A stretch of 64,000 nt of DNA, taken from NCBI GenBank assembly GCA_040881985.1, contig JBBECE010000037.1, positions 1 to 64,000 on the forward strand. The letters run 5' to 3'. How positions within the stretch are numbered: position 1 is the stretch's first letter; every line of letters starts with the position of its first letter. The notes below the pieces were generated by a model. It saw only the letters and a program-made list of their open reading frames with translations, did not search any database and was not told the origin of the DNA. The translations under genes were made by a program, and so were the position numbers. Positions 24,420 through 33,196 of the stretch are shown here, in pieces. The stretch comes from JBBECE01 sp040881985. GTDB taxonomy: Bacteria; Pseudomonadota; Alphaproteobacteria; Rhizobiales; Devosiaceae.

Positions 24420-25367
24420 TCATTCGGCCGCCTTCGCCGCCACCCCGCTCATCAGCACTCCCAGATGCGCCGCGGCGCCTTCCGCCAGCGCGACAAGGTC
24501 ATATCCCCCTTCGAGCAGCGAGACCATCCGATTGTCGGCGGAACCCCCGGCCGCGTCCATGAGTTTGCCGGTGACCCAGGCGAAATCGTCGGGCTGCCAT
24601 TGCAGCTGCGCCAGGGGATCGCGCCCGTCGGCGTCGAATCCCGCCGAAATGAGGATCAAATCCGGCCCGAACGCCCGCAGTGCCGGCAATATGCGGTCGC
24701 GATAAGCCTCCCGCATTTCCTTGCCTCCCGAATAGGGCGGAAGCGGCGCGTTGACCACATTGCCCACGCCCGTCTCGTCCAACGTGCCCGTTCCCGGATA
24801 AAGCGGCCACTGGTGCGAGGAGCCGTAAAACGTGTCGGGGTCGTTCTTGAAAATATCCTCGGTCCCGTTGCCGTGATGCACGTCGAAATCGAGGATCGCC
24901 ACCCGCTCGACCCCGTACCGCCGCCGTGCCTCCTGCGCCACGATCGCGATTGTGTTGATCAGGCAAAATCCCATCGAGCGGTTGCGCTCGGCATGATGCC
25001 CGGGGGGCCGGATCGCGCAAAACGCATTTTCCGCCCGCCCCCCCATCACCGCATCGAGCGCCATCAGCGCCCCGCCCAGCGCGCTCGCCGCCACCTCGAG
25101 CGATTTCGGCGACAAAAAAGTGTCGGTCTCGATCTGCCCGATTCCCGCTTCGGGAACGGCCGCCCTGAGCGCCGCCAGCATCGAGGCCGAGTGCACCGCT
25201 TCGGCAAGCACGAGATCCGCCGCCACCGCTTCCGCCCGCGCCAGCCGGCCGAATCGGGAGGCGGCGAACGCCTCGTCCAGCGCCTTGAGCCGCTCGCCGC
25301 GCTCGGGATGGCCGGGCGGGGTCCGGTGGTCGGCGCCGTCCGGCTGGGTAATCAGGAGCGTTGTCAA
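24420..25367 (-). CDS. Histone deacetylase family protein (acetylpolyamine amidohydrolase type)
   Basis: 315 residues. Zinc hydrolase of the arginase-deacetylase fold: RPPGHHAERNRSMGFCLIN (catalytic His pair), ILDFDVHHGNGTEDIF (Asp and His ligands), ISAGFDADGRDP (Asp ligand) and EGGYDL. In bacteria such enzymes deacetylate polyamines, acetoin-related substrates or proteins. Substrate unknown here. The start is a TTG (25367) that gives TLLITQPDGADHRTPPGHPERGE, the conserved N-terminus, and no ATG fits. Operon with xseB. Confidence 0.9.
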   Translation of the reverse strand: MTTLLITQPDGADHRTPPGHPERGERLKALDEAFAASRFGRLARAEAVAADLVLAEAVHSASMLAALRAAVPEAGIGQIETDTFLSPKSLEVAASALGGALMALDAVMGGRAENAFCAIRPPGHHAERNRSMGFCLINTIAIVAQEARRRYGVERVAILDFDVHHGNGTEDIFKNDPDTFYGSSHQWPLYPGTGTLDETGVGNVVNAPLPPYSGGKEMREAYRDRILPALRAFGPDLILISAGFDADGRDPLAQLQWQPDDFAWVTGKLMDAAGGSADNRMVSLLEGGYDLVALAEGAAAHLGVLMSGVAAKAAE

Positions 25368-25427
25368 TCGTGCCGCACTTTCTTCCGAGTTTCTTGACTG
25401 GCCCCGCCGCGCTTGTCAAACAGCCCC

Positions 25428-26402
25428 ATGCGAGCGCCCGCCGAGCCGCTTACCGTCGCGACTGCCGCGGAGATTATCCGCCAGGGCGGGCTCGTCGCGA
25501 TCCCCACCGAGACCGTCTACGGCCTCGCCGCCGACGCCGCCAATCCCGACGCGGTCCTCGCCATTTACGAGGCCAAGGGCCGGCCGAGATTCAATCCGCT
25601 GATCGTCCATTGTGCCGACCGGGCGATGGCCGGGCGCCTGGCCGATTTTGCTCCGTTGGCGCAACGGCTTGCCGAGAAGTTCTGGCCTGGTCCATTAACG
25701 CTGGTCATGCCCCTCAATCAAGGCGCCAACCTCGCCGCCCTCGTCACCGCCGGGCTCTCGACCGTCGCCGTGCGGGTGCCCGCGCATCCCTTGGCCCATG
25801 CGCTCATCGAAGCCGTCGGCCGCCCGGTCGCCGCCCCCTCGGCCAATCCATCGGGGCGCCTGTCGCCGACCACGGCGCAAGCGGTCCGCGAGGCCTTTGC
25901 CGGCAAAATCCCGGTGCTCGACGGTGGCCCGTCCACCGACGGGGTCGAATCGACCATCGTTGCCGCCGGCACTCACGCGCTGGTGCTGTTGCGCCCCGGC
26001 GCCATCACCCGTGCCGAGATCGAAGCCGCGACCGGGGTGACTATTGTCGATCCCGCCCCCGGCGCCAAGGTCGCCTCGCCGGGCCGCGCCAGCATCCATT
26101 ACGCCCCCGCGACCCCGCTCCGGCTCGCGGCGACCAGCGTTGAGCCGGGCGAGGCGCTCCTCGCCTTCGGCTCGCGTCCGCCCGGGACCGCCGGCCCGAT
26201 GCTCAATCTTTCGGAGGCTGGCGATTTGCGCGAGGCGGCGCGCAACCTCTTCGCCCACCTCGCTGCCCTCGACCGGGCCGGCGCCACCGCCATCGCGGTC
26301 ATGCCCATACCCGACGCCGGCTTGGGCGAGGCGATCAACGACCGTCTGAGACGGGCGGCCGGCGCGACTCCAGTTCCCTCATCACCCGGCTTGTCCGGGT
26401 GA
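25428..26402 (+). CDS. tsaC: L-threonylcarbamoyladenylate synthase (Sua5/YwlC type)
   Basis: About 324 residues from the ATG at 25428 (TTG at 25413 possible). It makes the TC-AMP intermediate for t6A37 of ANN-decoding tRNAs. YrdC domain (about 10-200): AIPTETVYGLAADA, KGRPRFNPLIVH, FWPGPLTLVM and APSANPSGRLSPTTA. A Sua5 domain follows (about 205-310). The last residues and the TGA stop lie inside a palindromic repeat (26381-26403), so the C-terminal end has been set or altered by that element. Confidence 0.93.
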   Translation: MRAPAEPLTVATAAEIIRQGGLVAIPTETVYGLAADAANPDAVLAIYEAKGRPRFNPLIVHCADRAMAGRLADFAPLAQRLAEKFWPGPLTLVMPLNQGANLAALVTAGLSTVAVRVPAHPLAHALIEAVGRPVAAPSANPSGRLSPTTAQAVREAFAGKIPVLDGGPSTDGVESTIVAAGTHALVLLRPGAITRAEIEAATGVTIVDPAPGAKVASPGRASIHYAPATPLRLAATSVEPGEALLAFGSRPPGTAGPMLNLSEAGDLREAARNLFAHLAALDRAGATAIAVMPIPDAGLGEAINDRLRRAAGATPVPSSPGLSG

Positions 26403-26490
26403 TCCAGTAGCGCGCCATGAGGTGCGCGAGAGACTCGCGTGCACCGCGGACGCGGCGAGCTGGATGACCCGCATGAAGCGGGTCAAGCGG
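26378..26490. repeat. Palindromic intergenic repeat, ATCACCCGG family (two-hairpin copy)
   Basis: Hairpin 1 is ATCACCCGG (26381-26389) with CCGGGTGAT (26395-26403). Hairpin 2 is GACCCGC (26466-26472) with GCGGGTC (26478-26484). ATCCAG at 26402 and CTGGAT at 26460 are inverted, so the whole unit is a larger imperfect palindrome of about 110 bases. A second, one-hairpin copy lies at 35942-35970. The element begins inside the tsaC reading frame. Confidence 0.75.
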
Positions 26491-26512
26491 GGACGCAATT
26501 GAGCTGGCGGCG

Positions 26513-27439
26513 CTACTCCTCGTCCCTGACCTTGTACGGCTTCTGCTCCCGCCAGAACCGCATCAGCGCTTCGAGGTCGGGATCCCCGCTCTTCGGCAGG
26601 ACGATGGCGAGCGTCACGTAAAGGTCGCCCTTGCCGTACAGTCCCTTGCCCTTGAGGCGCAGCGACTTGGCCGTGTCGACCCCCGGCGGGATATTGAGGT
26701 CGACCGGCCCGTCAAGCGTCGGCACCCGGAGCTTTGCACCCAGCACCGCCTCATCGAGCCGGATCGGCACATCGACCCGCATATCATGCGCGTCGAGGCG
26801 AAACCGCTTGTGCTTGTCGAATTTCACTGTCACCAGCACGTCGCCCGCCGGCCCGCCTGTGGGCGGGGCCCCGCCCTGGCCCTTGAGGCGAATCTGCTGC
26901 CCGTCGGCGACCTCGTCGGGCAGCTTCACCGACACCATCCGCCCGCTTGGCAGCTTCACCGCCACCGGCGCGCGGGCCTGCGCCTGCTCGAGGCTAACCC
27001 TGAGCGTCGCCGCGAAATCCTGCCCGCGCCCCCCCGCCTGGGTGAATCGGGCGCCGCCCATCCGCATCCCCATCGGCCCTTCCGCGCTCGAAAAGCTGCC
27101 GAACCCGCCCATGAAATCCTTCAGAATATCCTCGGCCGAAAACCCCGCCCCCGGGTTCCCCTGCCTTCGCGCTCCGGCCCCGGGAAAGCCCGAAAAGTCG
27201 AAGCCCGGCATTTTCGGGCGGCCCTCGGCGTCAATCTCGCCCCGGTCAAACTGACTGCGTTTCTGCTTGTCCGAGAGCAGGTCATAGGCGACCGTCGCCT
27301 CGGCGAATTTCGCCTGGGCCTTGGGGTCGCTCTTGTTCTGGTCGGGGTGCCAGGTCTTGGCCAGCTTGCGATAAGCGAACTTGATTTCCTTCTCGCTTGC
27401 CGTCCGCGACACCCCCAAAACCGTGTATGGGTCGCGCAT
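26513..27439 (-). CDS. DnaJ-like co-chaperone (J domain plus C-terminal domain, no zinc finger)
   Basis: 308 residues. J domain (about 3-65) with the HPD motif in KTWHPDQNKSDP, which stimulates DnaK ATPase. A Gly/Phe-rich linker (about 75-130) follows. The C-terminal peptide-binding domain (about 135-300) has RLKGQGGAPPTGGPAGD and RLKGKGLYGKGDLYV. There are no CxxCxGxG zinc repeats, so it is of the type II/CbpA kind, not DnaJ itself. ATG at 27439, divergent from pdxH. Confidence 0.92.
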   Translation of the reverse strand: MRDPYTVLGVSRTASEKEIKFAYRKLAKTWHPDQNKSDPKAQAKFAEATVAYDLLSDKQKRSQFDRGEIDAEGRPKMPGFDFSGFPGAGARRQGNPGAGFSAEDILKDFMGGFGSFSSAEGPMGMRMGGARFTQAGGRGQDFAATLRVSLEQAQARAPVAVKLPSGRMVSVKLPDEVADGQQIRLKGQGGAPPTGGPAGDVLVTVKFDKHKRFRLDAHDMRVDVPIRLDEAVLGAKLRVPTLDGPVDLNIPPGVDTAKSLRLKGKGLYGKGDLYVTLAIVLPKSGDPDLEALMRFWREQKPYKVRDEE

Positions 27440-27562
27440 GTTGTCAGGGCTCGATCTTCGCGGCCTGTTGCCAGCCCGGATTCTCATCGTCATATATGGC
27501 CACCGCGCCCGGCGATGTCCAGCGACCGAGCTTGGCACGCAATGATTGAAAAGGCCTTGGCG

Positions 27563-28201
27563 ATGCCACCGAACGAGCCTGAACTGACGACGCGACTGTT
27601 CTCCGACGGGGACGCTTCCGCGCTCGACCCGCTGGCCCTTTTCGACCTCTGGCTCGCTGAAGCTGAAAAGACTGAGCCGGCCGACGCCAACGCCATGACG
27701 CTGGCGACCGCCGGAGAAGGCGGTATGCCCGACGCCCGCATTGTCCTCTTGAAGGTTCGCGACGAAGGGGGCTTCTCCTTCTTCACCAATCTCGACAGCG
27801 ACAAGGGCCGGCAGCTCGAAAGAAATCCGAACGCGGCGCTGCTTTTTCACTGGAAATCGCTCACCCGCCAGGTGCGGGTGAGGGGGCCGGTCGCCCATGT
27901 TCCCGCCGCCGCCGCCGATGCCTATTTTGCCAGCCGCCCGCACGGCTCGCAGGTCGGCGCCCACGCCTCCGACCAGTCCCGTCCGCTCGCCAGCCGCGCC
28001 GCGCTCCTCATCCGGATGCAGGAATTTGAAAAGCGCTTTGCCGCGCAGAAGGTGCCGCGCCCGCCACGCTGGCTTGGCTACACGCTGACCCCACTCAGGA
28101 TCGAGTTCTGGCGCGCCTCCGACTTTCGCCTCCACGACCGCGTCGCCTTCACCCGGCCCGGTCCCGCGGCGCCCTGGACCCGTTCGCGGCTCTATCCGTG
28201 A
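27563..28201 (+). CDS. pdxH: Pyridoxamine 5'-phosphate oxidase
   Basis: 212 residues from ATG 27563, which has AAAAGG 8 bases upstream. Upstream in-frame ATGs at 27515 and 27542 would add 16 or 7 residues. FMN enzyme making pyridoxal 5'-phosphate. Signatures: DPLALFDLWLAEAEKTEP, RIVLLKVRDEGGFSFFTN, FHWKSLTRQVRVRG, RPPRWLGYTLTPLRIEFW and RLHDRVAFTR. Divergent from the dnaJ-like gene. It is followed 7 bases on by the DUF898 gene. Confidence 0.95.
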   Translation: MPPNEPELTTRLFSDGDASALDPLALFDLWLAEAEKTEPADANAMTLATAGEGGMPDARIVLLKVRDEGGFSFFTNLDSDKGRQLERNPNAALLFHWKSLTRQVRVRGPVAHVPAAAADAYFASRPHGSQVGAHASDQSRPLASRAALLIRMQEFEKRFAAQKVPRPPRWLGYTLTPLRIEFWRASDFRLHDRVAFTRPGPAAPWTRSRLYP

Positions 28202-28208
28202 GCAGAGG

Positions 28209-29405
28209 GTGAACGAGCTCGCCGCTCCGGCGCCCCCGATTGCCGGCCGCTTCACCGGCACGCGCACCCGGCTTTTCTCGGTTCTTTTGCGCGGCTATCT
28301 CTTGCTCGTGCCGACCCTTGGCATCTACCGCTTTTGGCTCATCACCCAGAAGCGCCGCTTCTTCTGGTCACACACGCGGCTCGGTGGCGACGCCCTCGAA
28401 TATGCCGGCACCGCGACCGAAATCCTGTTCGGCTTCCTCATCGCGGTGGCGATTTTCGTGCCCTTCTATTTCGCCTTTTTCTTCTTCGGCACCCAGACCC
28501 CGACCATCGCCGCCATCGGGACTTTTGCGGCGCTGTTGGCGCTCTTTCTGCTTTCGGGCTTCGCGCTTTTCCGCTCGCGCCGCTACCGGCTGACCCGGAC
28601 GCTTTGGCGCGGCATCCGATTCAACCAGTCGGGCTCCGCCTGGAAATATGCCTTCATGCGCTTCGGCTGGTATCTCTTGACCGGCGTCACCCTGGGGCTC
28701 GCCTATCCCTTCATGGCCGCGAGCCTCTTTCGCTATCGCTACGACAATTCCTGGTGGGGCGACCGAAGGCTCAAATTCCTCGGCTCCTGGCGCGACATCG
28801 CCGGACCCTTCTACACCATGTGGGGGCTCGTCGCGGCGCTCCTCGCCGCCGTGGTCTGGTCGCTCTTTTCCGCTGGCTATGCCGCCGGATTGACGGTCCT
28901 GCTCGGCTCGCTCCTCCTCGCCGTCGTGGCGCTTCTCGCCTTTCCGTACATCACCGCCCGCGAGCGCACCCGCTTCACCTCGAAACTAACGATGGGCGAC
29001 GCCGCGATCGGCCTCAGGATTCGCGCCCGCTGGCTGATCGGCATGTATCTCGTCTATGCCCTGGTGCTGGTCGCGGCCACCATCGGTATCTTCGTCCTCG
29101 TGTCCTACCTCATCTCCGGCACCGTCGCCTTCACCGGCAATTTTGACTCGCTCGCCGCGATCCAGCGCATTCTCGAACAGTCGAGCTGGTTGACCATCGC
29201 CGTCTTCGGTGCCGGCTATCTGGGCGTCGTCGGCATCCTCGCCCTGATCGGCGAGCTGTTTCTCGGATTCACCTTTTGGCGGATAGTCGTCGCCAACCTG
29301 ACCATCGCCAACCCCGCCTCCCTCGACGCCGTCCGCGCCTTCGGCAAAGAGGCCCCCGCGCTCGGCGAAGGACTCGCCGACGCGCTGACCTCGGGAGGTT
29401 ATTGA
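28209..29405 (+). CDS. YjgN/DUF898 family membrane protein
   Basis: 398 residues with about six to eight predicted membrane helices (for example 25-45, 73-95, 100-120, 150-170, 205-245, 270-295 and 315-345). It contains GIYRFWLITQKRRFFWSHT and the repeated-type FRYRYDNSWWGDRRLKFLGSW block, typical of YjgN/DUF898. Function unknown. GTG start 7 bases after pdxH. Its stop overlaps the M48 start (TGATG). DUF898 next to a periplasmic M48 peptidase is a recurring arrangement and suggests envelope quality control, which is an inference. Confidence 0.9.
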   Translation: MNELAAPAPPIAGRFTGTRTRLFSVLLRGYLLLVPTLGIYRFWLITQKRRFFWSHTRLGGDALEYAGTATEILFGFLIAVAIFVPFYFAFFFFGTQTPTIAAIGTFAALLALFLLSGFALFRSRRYRLTRTLWRGIRFNQSGSAWKYAFMRFGWYLLTGVTLGLAYPFMAASLFRYRYDNSWWGDRRLKFLGSWRDIAGPFYTMWGLVAALLAAVVWSLFSAGYAAGLTVLLGSLLLAVVALLAFPYITARERTRFTSKLTMGDAAIGLRIRARWLIGMYLVYALVLVAATIGIFVLVSYLISGTVAFTGNFDSLAAIQRILEQSSWLTIAVFGAGYLGVVGILALIGELFLGFTFWRIVVANLTIANPASLDAVRAFGKEAPALGEGLADALTSGGY

Positions 29406-30511
29406 TGGCGGGGTTCGCGGGCCGTTTCCATGACGGCGAGATTGGCCGCCCCCGCCCGGTGGTGGCCGAAGTCTCGACCGGCGGCTCTGGAACCGGGTTT
29501 CTCTTCGTCCGCGACGCCGCATCGGGAGGCGACGTCGCCCGGTGGGCCTGCGCCGAGCTCTATTCGATCCCCTCCGACCGCTCGAGCCTGCGGCTCGGCT
29601 CGGTGAACGCCAGTCCCGCCGCCCGCCTTGTCGTTGAAGGGCGCGATGCGGTGGCCGCGCTCACCGCCGCTCTGCCGGCCCTCGGCCGCTTCCACCAGCG
29701 AAACCGCGCCCGCCAGGTCCGCTTCCTCGTCGTTGGCACCGCCGCGCTCGGGGTCGCCATCCTCGCTTTCGTCTTCGGCGTGCCGCTCATCGCCCGGCAG
29801 GTCGTGGCCCTCGTCCCCCCGCAATGGGAAGCCGAACTCGGCGCCCGCGCGGCGGGGCAGGTCGAGGCGATCTTTTCGGGAGGCGGCGCGCTCGCCCGCT
29901 GCGACACCGGCCCCCGCTCCCCCGCCAACCAGGCCATCGCCCGCTTCGTCAAACGGACCCTGGCGGGTGCCGCCACGCCGTTTGAAGTCAATGTCGATGT
30001 GGTCCGCTCCGACATTGCCAATGCCTTCGCATTGCCGGGCGGGCACGTCTATTATTTCTCCGCGCTGATCGAGGAATCCCCGGACGGCGACGCCTTTGCC
30101 GGCGTCCTCGCCCACGAGATCGGTCATGTCGTCAACCGCCACGGGCTCGAGAATGCCATCGCGACCGCCGGCAGCGGCCTCGTCGTCGGCATGCTTCTCG
30201 GCGACGTCACCGGCTTTTCGGTCGGCGCCATTCTCGGTCAGGCGCTGATCAATTCGCGCTTTTCGCGTGAGGCCGAGCACGCTGCCGACCTGTTCGCGAT
30301 CGAGACGGCCCGCCGCGTCGGCTTCGACGTGCATGCGCTCGGCGCGGTGCTGCGCCAGATCGCCGCCGATACCGGCGAATCGCGGGTTCTCTCGCTCCTG
30401 AGTTCCCACCCCTTGACCGAGGAGCGCGCCGTCCTGCTCGATGCCTCCCCCGTGACCGGCGCCCACGCCTTCACCCCGGCCGAGTGGCGCGCCATCGCCA
30501 CGATGTGCTGA
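29405..30511 (+). CDS. M48 family metallopeptidase
   Basis: 368 residues. N-terminal soluble region of about 100 residues, one membrane helix near 105-128 (FLVVGTAALGVAILAFVFGVP), then an M48 zinc peptidase domain: HEIGHVVNRHG in VLAHEIGHVV and the third ligand Glu in SREAEHAADLFA. ALPGGHVYYFSALIEE is also family-typical. The topology suggests a membrane-anchored protease acting in the periplasm. The N-terminal extension is not recognised. Translationally coupled to the DUF898 gene and followed by DUF1499. Confidence 0.92.
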   Translation: MAGFAGRFHDGEIGRPRPVVAEVSTGGSGTGFLFVRDAASGGDVARWACAELYSIPSDRSSLRLGSVNASPAARLVVEGRDAVAALTAALPALGRFHQRNRARQVRFLVVGTAALGVAILAFVFGVPLIARQVVALVPPQWEAELGARAAGQVEAIFSGGGALARCDTGPRSPANQAIARFVKRTLAGAATPFEVNVDVVRSDIANAFALPGGHVYYFSALIEESPDGDAFAGVLAHEIGHVVNRHGLENAIATAGSGLVVGMLLGDVTGFSVGAILGQALINSRFSREAEHAADLFAIETARRVGFDVHALGAVLRQIAADTGESRVLSLLSSHPLTEERAVLLDASPVTGAHAFTPAEWRAIATMC

Positions 30512-30536
30512 GGCAGCCGCACCCCCCGAGAGAACT

Positions 30537-31307
30537 TTGAGAATACCGATCCGGACATCGAGATGGGCGATCTGGGCCAGCCGCGCCGCGCGGCTGGCGC
30601 TGCCCGTCCTCGTCATCGCCGTCTTCATGCATCGCGACCGGCTGATCGATTCCCCGACGTTCCTCGCCGCCGGCAGGCTCGGGATCGGCCTCGGCCTCAT
30701 CGCCCTGATTGTTGGGCTTATCGCCTATGCCCGCATCTGGTTCACCGGCGATCGCGGCTGGCGGCCGGCAACCATCGGGGTCGTCACCGGCCTCATCTGC
30801 CTCGCCCCGGTCGTCTATGCCGTGGTGCAGGGCGTCCGCTACCCGATGCTCCATGACGTTTCGACCGACTTGCTCGTCCCGCCCGCCCTTCAGGGAACCT
30901 CGCCGATCGCGCCCGGGTTCACCCCCGCAATCGAAGCGGGGATCCGCGCCGCCTTCCCCAACGCCGCCGCCCGCGACTATCCTCTCTCCGCCGGGGAGAC
31001 CTTCGATCTTGTCGCCGAGCTTGTCGCCGCCCGCGGCTGGACGATCCTCGTCGAAGCGCCCCCCGGCCCCGGCGCCCCCGGCACGCTCAACGCCGTCGCC
31101 TTGACCATGCTCGGCTGGCGCGACGAGGTCGCGATCCGCATCGTCGATTTGGGGGAAGGAGCGCGCCTCGACATGCGCTCGGCGAGCTACGACGGTACGC
31201 ACGATCTCGGCGCCAACGGGCTCAGGATCGAATCGTTACTGCTGGAACTCGACGACGCCGTCACCGAGCGCACCCATGAGCTCGGTCTCGTCGCTCCCGG
31301 CGGCTGA
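30537..31307 (+). CDS. DUF1499 family membrane protein
   Basis: 256 residues, TTG start. Three N-terminal membrane helices (about 16-32, 45-65 and 78-98), then a soluble DUF1499 domain with YPLSAGETFDLVAELVAARGW, DEVAIRIVDLGEGARLDMRSAS and GTHDLGANGLRIESLL, the family core. Function unknown. It is the last gene of the DUF898-M48-DUF1499 run, 25 bases after the M48 stop. Convergent with the cyclase gene. Confidence 0.85.
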   Translation: MRIPIRTSRWAIWASRAARLALPVLVIAVFMHRDRLIDSPTFLAAGRLGIGLGLIALIVGLIAYARIWFTGDRGWRPATIGVVTGLICLAPVVYAVVQGVRYPMLHDVSTDLLVPPALQGTSPIAPGFTPAIEAGIRAAFPNAAARDYPLSAGETFDLVAELVAARGWTILVEAPPGPGAPGTLNAVALTMLGWRDEVAIRIVDLGEGARLDMRSASYDGTHDLGANGLRIESLLLELDDAVTERTHELGLVAPGG

Positions 31308-31308
31308 G

Positions 31309-33078
31309 CTAGGCGATGATCCCGGCCTTGCGCAGGCCCTCGGCGACGGGCCCGGTGTCCCTTTCCGGATTGGGGAATCCCAGCCGCCGCATGTGATCGG
31401 CGAAGACGTATTTCGGGTTGATCTTCATCAGCTCGGCCCAAACCTGTTTGGCGTCGTCGGCGCGGCCGAGATGGCCGAGCACCGAGGCGAGCATGGAGCG
31501 GCTGACATCGGTATCCGGCACGAGGACGATGCGCTGCCGGTAGGTCGCCTCGGCGGTCTCATAATTGCCGAGCAGCAGATGCGCCAGCCCGAGAAAATGC
31601 AAATGCTGCTGCGCGAAACCAGGGTCGAGCCTGATCCCCTTCTCGAGGAACGGAATCGCTTCCGCCGGTCGCCCCTGCAAGATTTCATACGCCGCCCGCG
31701 CCACATAGGCCTGCGAGAAATTCGGATTGAGCTTCAACGCCATCTCGGTGTGCTCAAGGCCGCGCCGGAAATTCTTGGCGAGCCCGAACGCGATTGCTCT
31801 TGCGTTGTGCGCGAAGGCGCTGTCGGGGGCGCGTTCGATCGCTTTGTCCGCGAACCTGTCGGCCTTGCCGAGCGAGGTGTCCGGATCGGTTGACCAGCGA
31901 TTCTGATAGTCGAACACATAAGCAAGCGCGAGACCCGCGTAGGCGTCGCCATTGCTCGGATCGAGCCCGATCGCCTCGTTGAAATACTCGCACATCTTCT
32001 CGAATATCTGCCGGTTCTTGGTCGGTCCCCAGAGCAGTTCGCGGCCGCGCATGAAGACTTCGTGGGCCTCGAGGTTTTTCGGCGGGGCTTCCTTCAGCCG
32101 CTGCACGTCGCCCGGCGAAAGCGTTAGCTTCAGCGCCTCGACGATGTTGCGGGTGACTTCGTCCTGCACCTCGAATATGTCGGTCAGGTCGCGGTCGTAG
32201 CGCTCGGCCCACAGGTGCCCGCCGGTCGCCGCATCGATCAGCTGCGCGGTGATCCGCACCCGGTTGCCGGCGCGCCGGATCGAGCCTTCGAGTACCGAGG
32301 CGACCCCGAGTTCGCGGCCGACGACGCGAATATCCGGATTCTTGCCCTTGTAGGCGAAGCTCGAATTGCGCGCGATCACCATCAGCCCGGCGATCTTCGA
32401 AAGGTCGGTAATGAGGTCCTCGGTAATGCCGTCGGAGAAATACGCCTGTTCGGGATCCCCCGACATGTTGTCGAACGGCAGAACCGCGATCGAAGCTTTT
32501 TGCGGCCCCGCCTCGCCATTGCCCGCCGCCGAAGTCTTGTTCGCCCGCATTGCCTCAGCTGTCGGGCGCCATTTCCAGACGCGGATCGGCCGGTCGATGT
32601 TCTTGACCGAGACTTCCCCGCCATCCTCGAATTTCACATCGATGCGCGTGCCGACGCTCTCGTTGACGATCGAGGCGACGCAAATCCCGCCCGGCTCGGC
32701 CAAGGGTTCCAGCCGCGCCGCCACATTCACCCCGTCGCCGTAGATATCGTCCCCGTCGATGATGACGTCGCCAAGATTGACCCCGATCCGGAGCTTGATC
32801 TGTGTCGGCCCCGGGGTGATCGCCGCCACGGCGAGCTGAATGTCGAGCGCGCAGCGGACCGCATCGACCACCGAGGCGAATTCGACCAGTGTGCCGTCCC
32901 CGATCAGCTTGACGATCCGGCCGTTGTGCCGCTCGACCGCCGGATTGAACAACGCCTCGCGATGGGCTTTCAGCGCCGTCAGCGTGCCGGTCTCGTCGGC
33001 CGCCATCATTCGTGAATAGCCGACCACGTCCGCGGCCAGGATCGCCGCCAGGCGGCGATTTGTGCGCTCGACTTGCAT
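31309..33078 (-). CDS. Class III adenylate/guanylate cyclase domain protein with TPR repeats
   Basis: 589 residues. The cyclase domain comes first (about 8-170). It has metal-binding Asp residues in LAADVVGYS and IGDGTLVEF, substrate Lys in RIVKLIGDG, and transition-state Asn/Arg in DGVNVAARLE, so it should be active. A FlgO/TolB-like segment follows (ASIAVLPFDNMSGDPEQAYFSDG, about 205-340). Then come tetratricopeptide helices to the end (about 350-570). No transmembrane helix is seen, so it is probably cytoplasmic. ATG at 33078 is chosen; the frame extends upstream into repeat-like DNA. Confidence 0.92.
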   Translation of the reverse strand: MQVERTNRRLAAILAADVVGYSRMMAADETGTLTALKAHREALFNPAVERHNGRIVKLIGDGTLVEFASVVDAVRCALDIQLAVAAITPGPTQIKLRIGVNLGDVIIDGDDIYGDGVNVAARLEPLAEPGGICVASIVNESVGTRIDVKFEDGGEVSVKNIDRPIRVWKWRPTAEAMRANKTSAAGNGEAGPQKASIAVLPFDNMSGDPEQAYFSDGITEDLITDLSKIAGLMVIARNSSFAYKGKNPDIRVVGRELGVASVLEGSIRRAGNRVRITAQLIDAATGGHLWAERYDRDLTDIFEVQDEVTRNIVEALKLTLSPGDVQRLKEAPPKNLEAHEVFMRGRELLWGPTKNRQIFEKMCEYFNEAIGLDPSNGDAYAGLALAYVFDYQNRWSTDPDTSLGKADRFADKAIERAPDSAFAHNARAIAFGLAKNFRRGLEHTEMALKLNPNFSQAYVARAAYEILQGRPAEAIPFLEKGIRLDPGFAQQHLHFLGLAHLLLGNYETAEATYRQRIVLVPDTDVSRSMLASVLGHLGRADDAKQVWAELMKINPKYVFADHMRRLGFPNPERDTGPVAEGLRKAGIIA

Positions 33079-33127
33079 GGGGGCTATGTAGCCCCTAATC
33101 GCCGGGGTTTCCAGCGGCGCCAAAATC

Positions 33128-33184
33128 ACCTCCCCCAGAAAGGGGGCGGTGGCGTTCCTTCTCACTCCCCCTTGCGGGGAGGGA
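33128..33184. repeat. Palindromic intergenic repeat, CCTCCCC family (short copy)
   Basis: The left part CCTCCCCCAGAAAGGGGGCGGT is identical to the copy at 14423. The right part (CACTCCCCCTTGCGGGGAGGG) is its inverted relative. It sits between the cyclase start and the aminopeptidase stop. Confidence 0.72.
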
Positions 33185-33196
33185 AGATGTGCGGGT

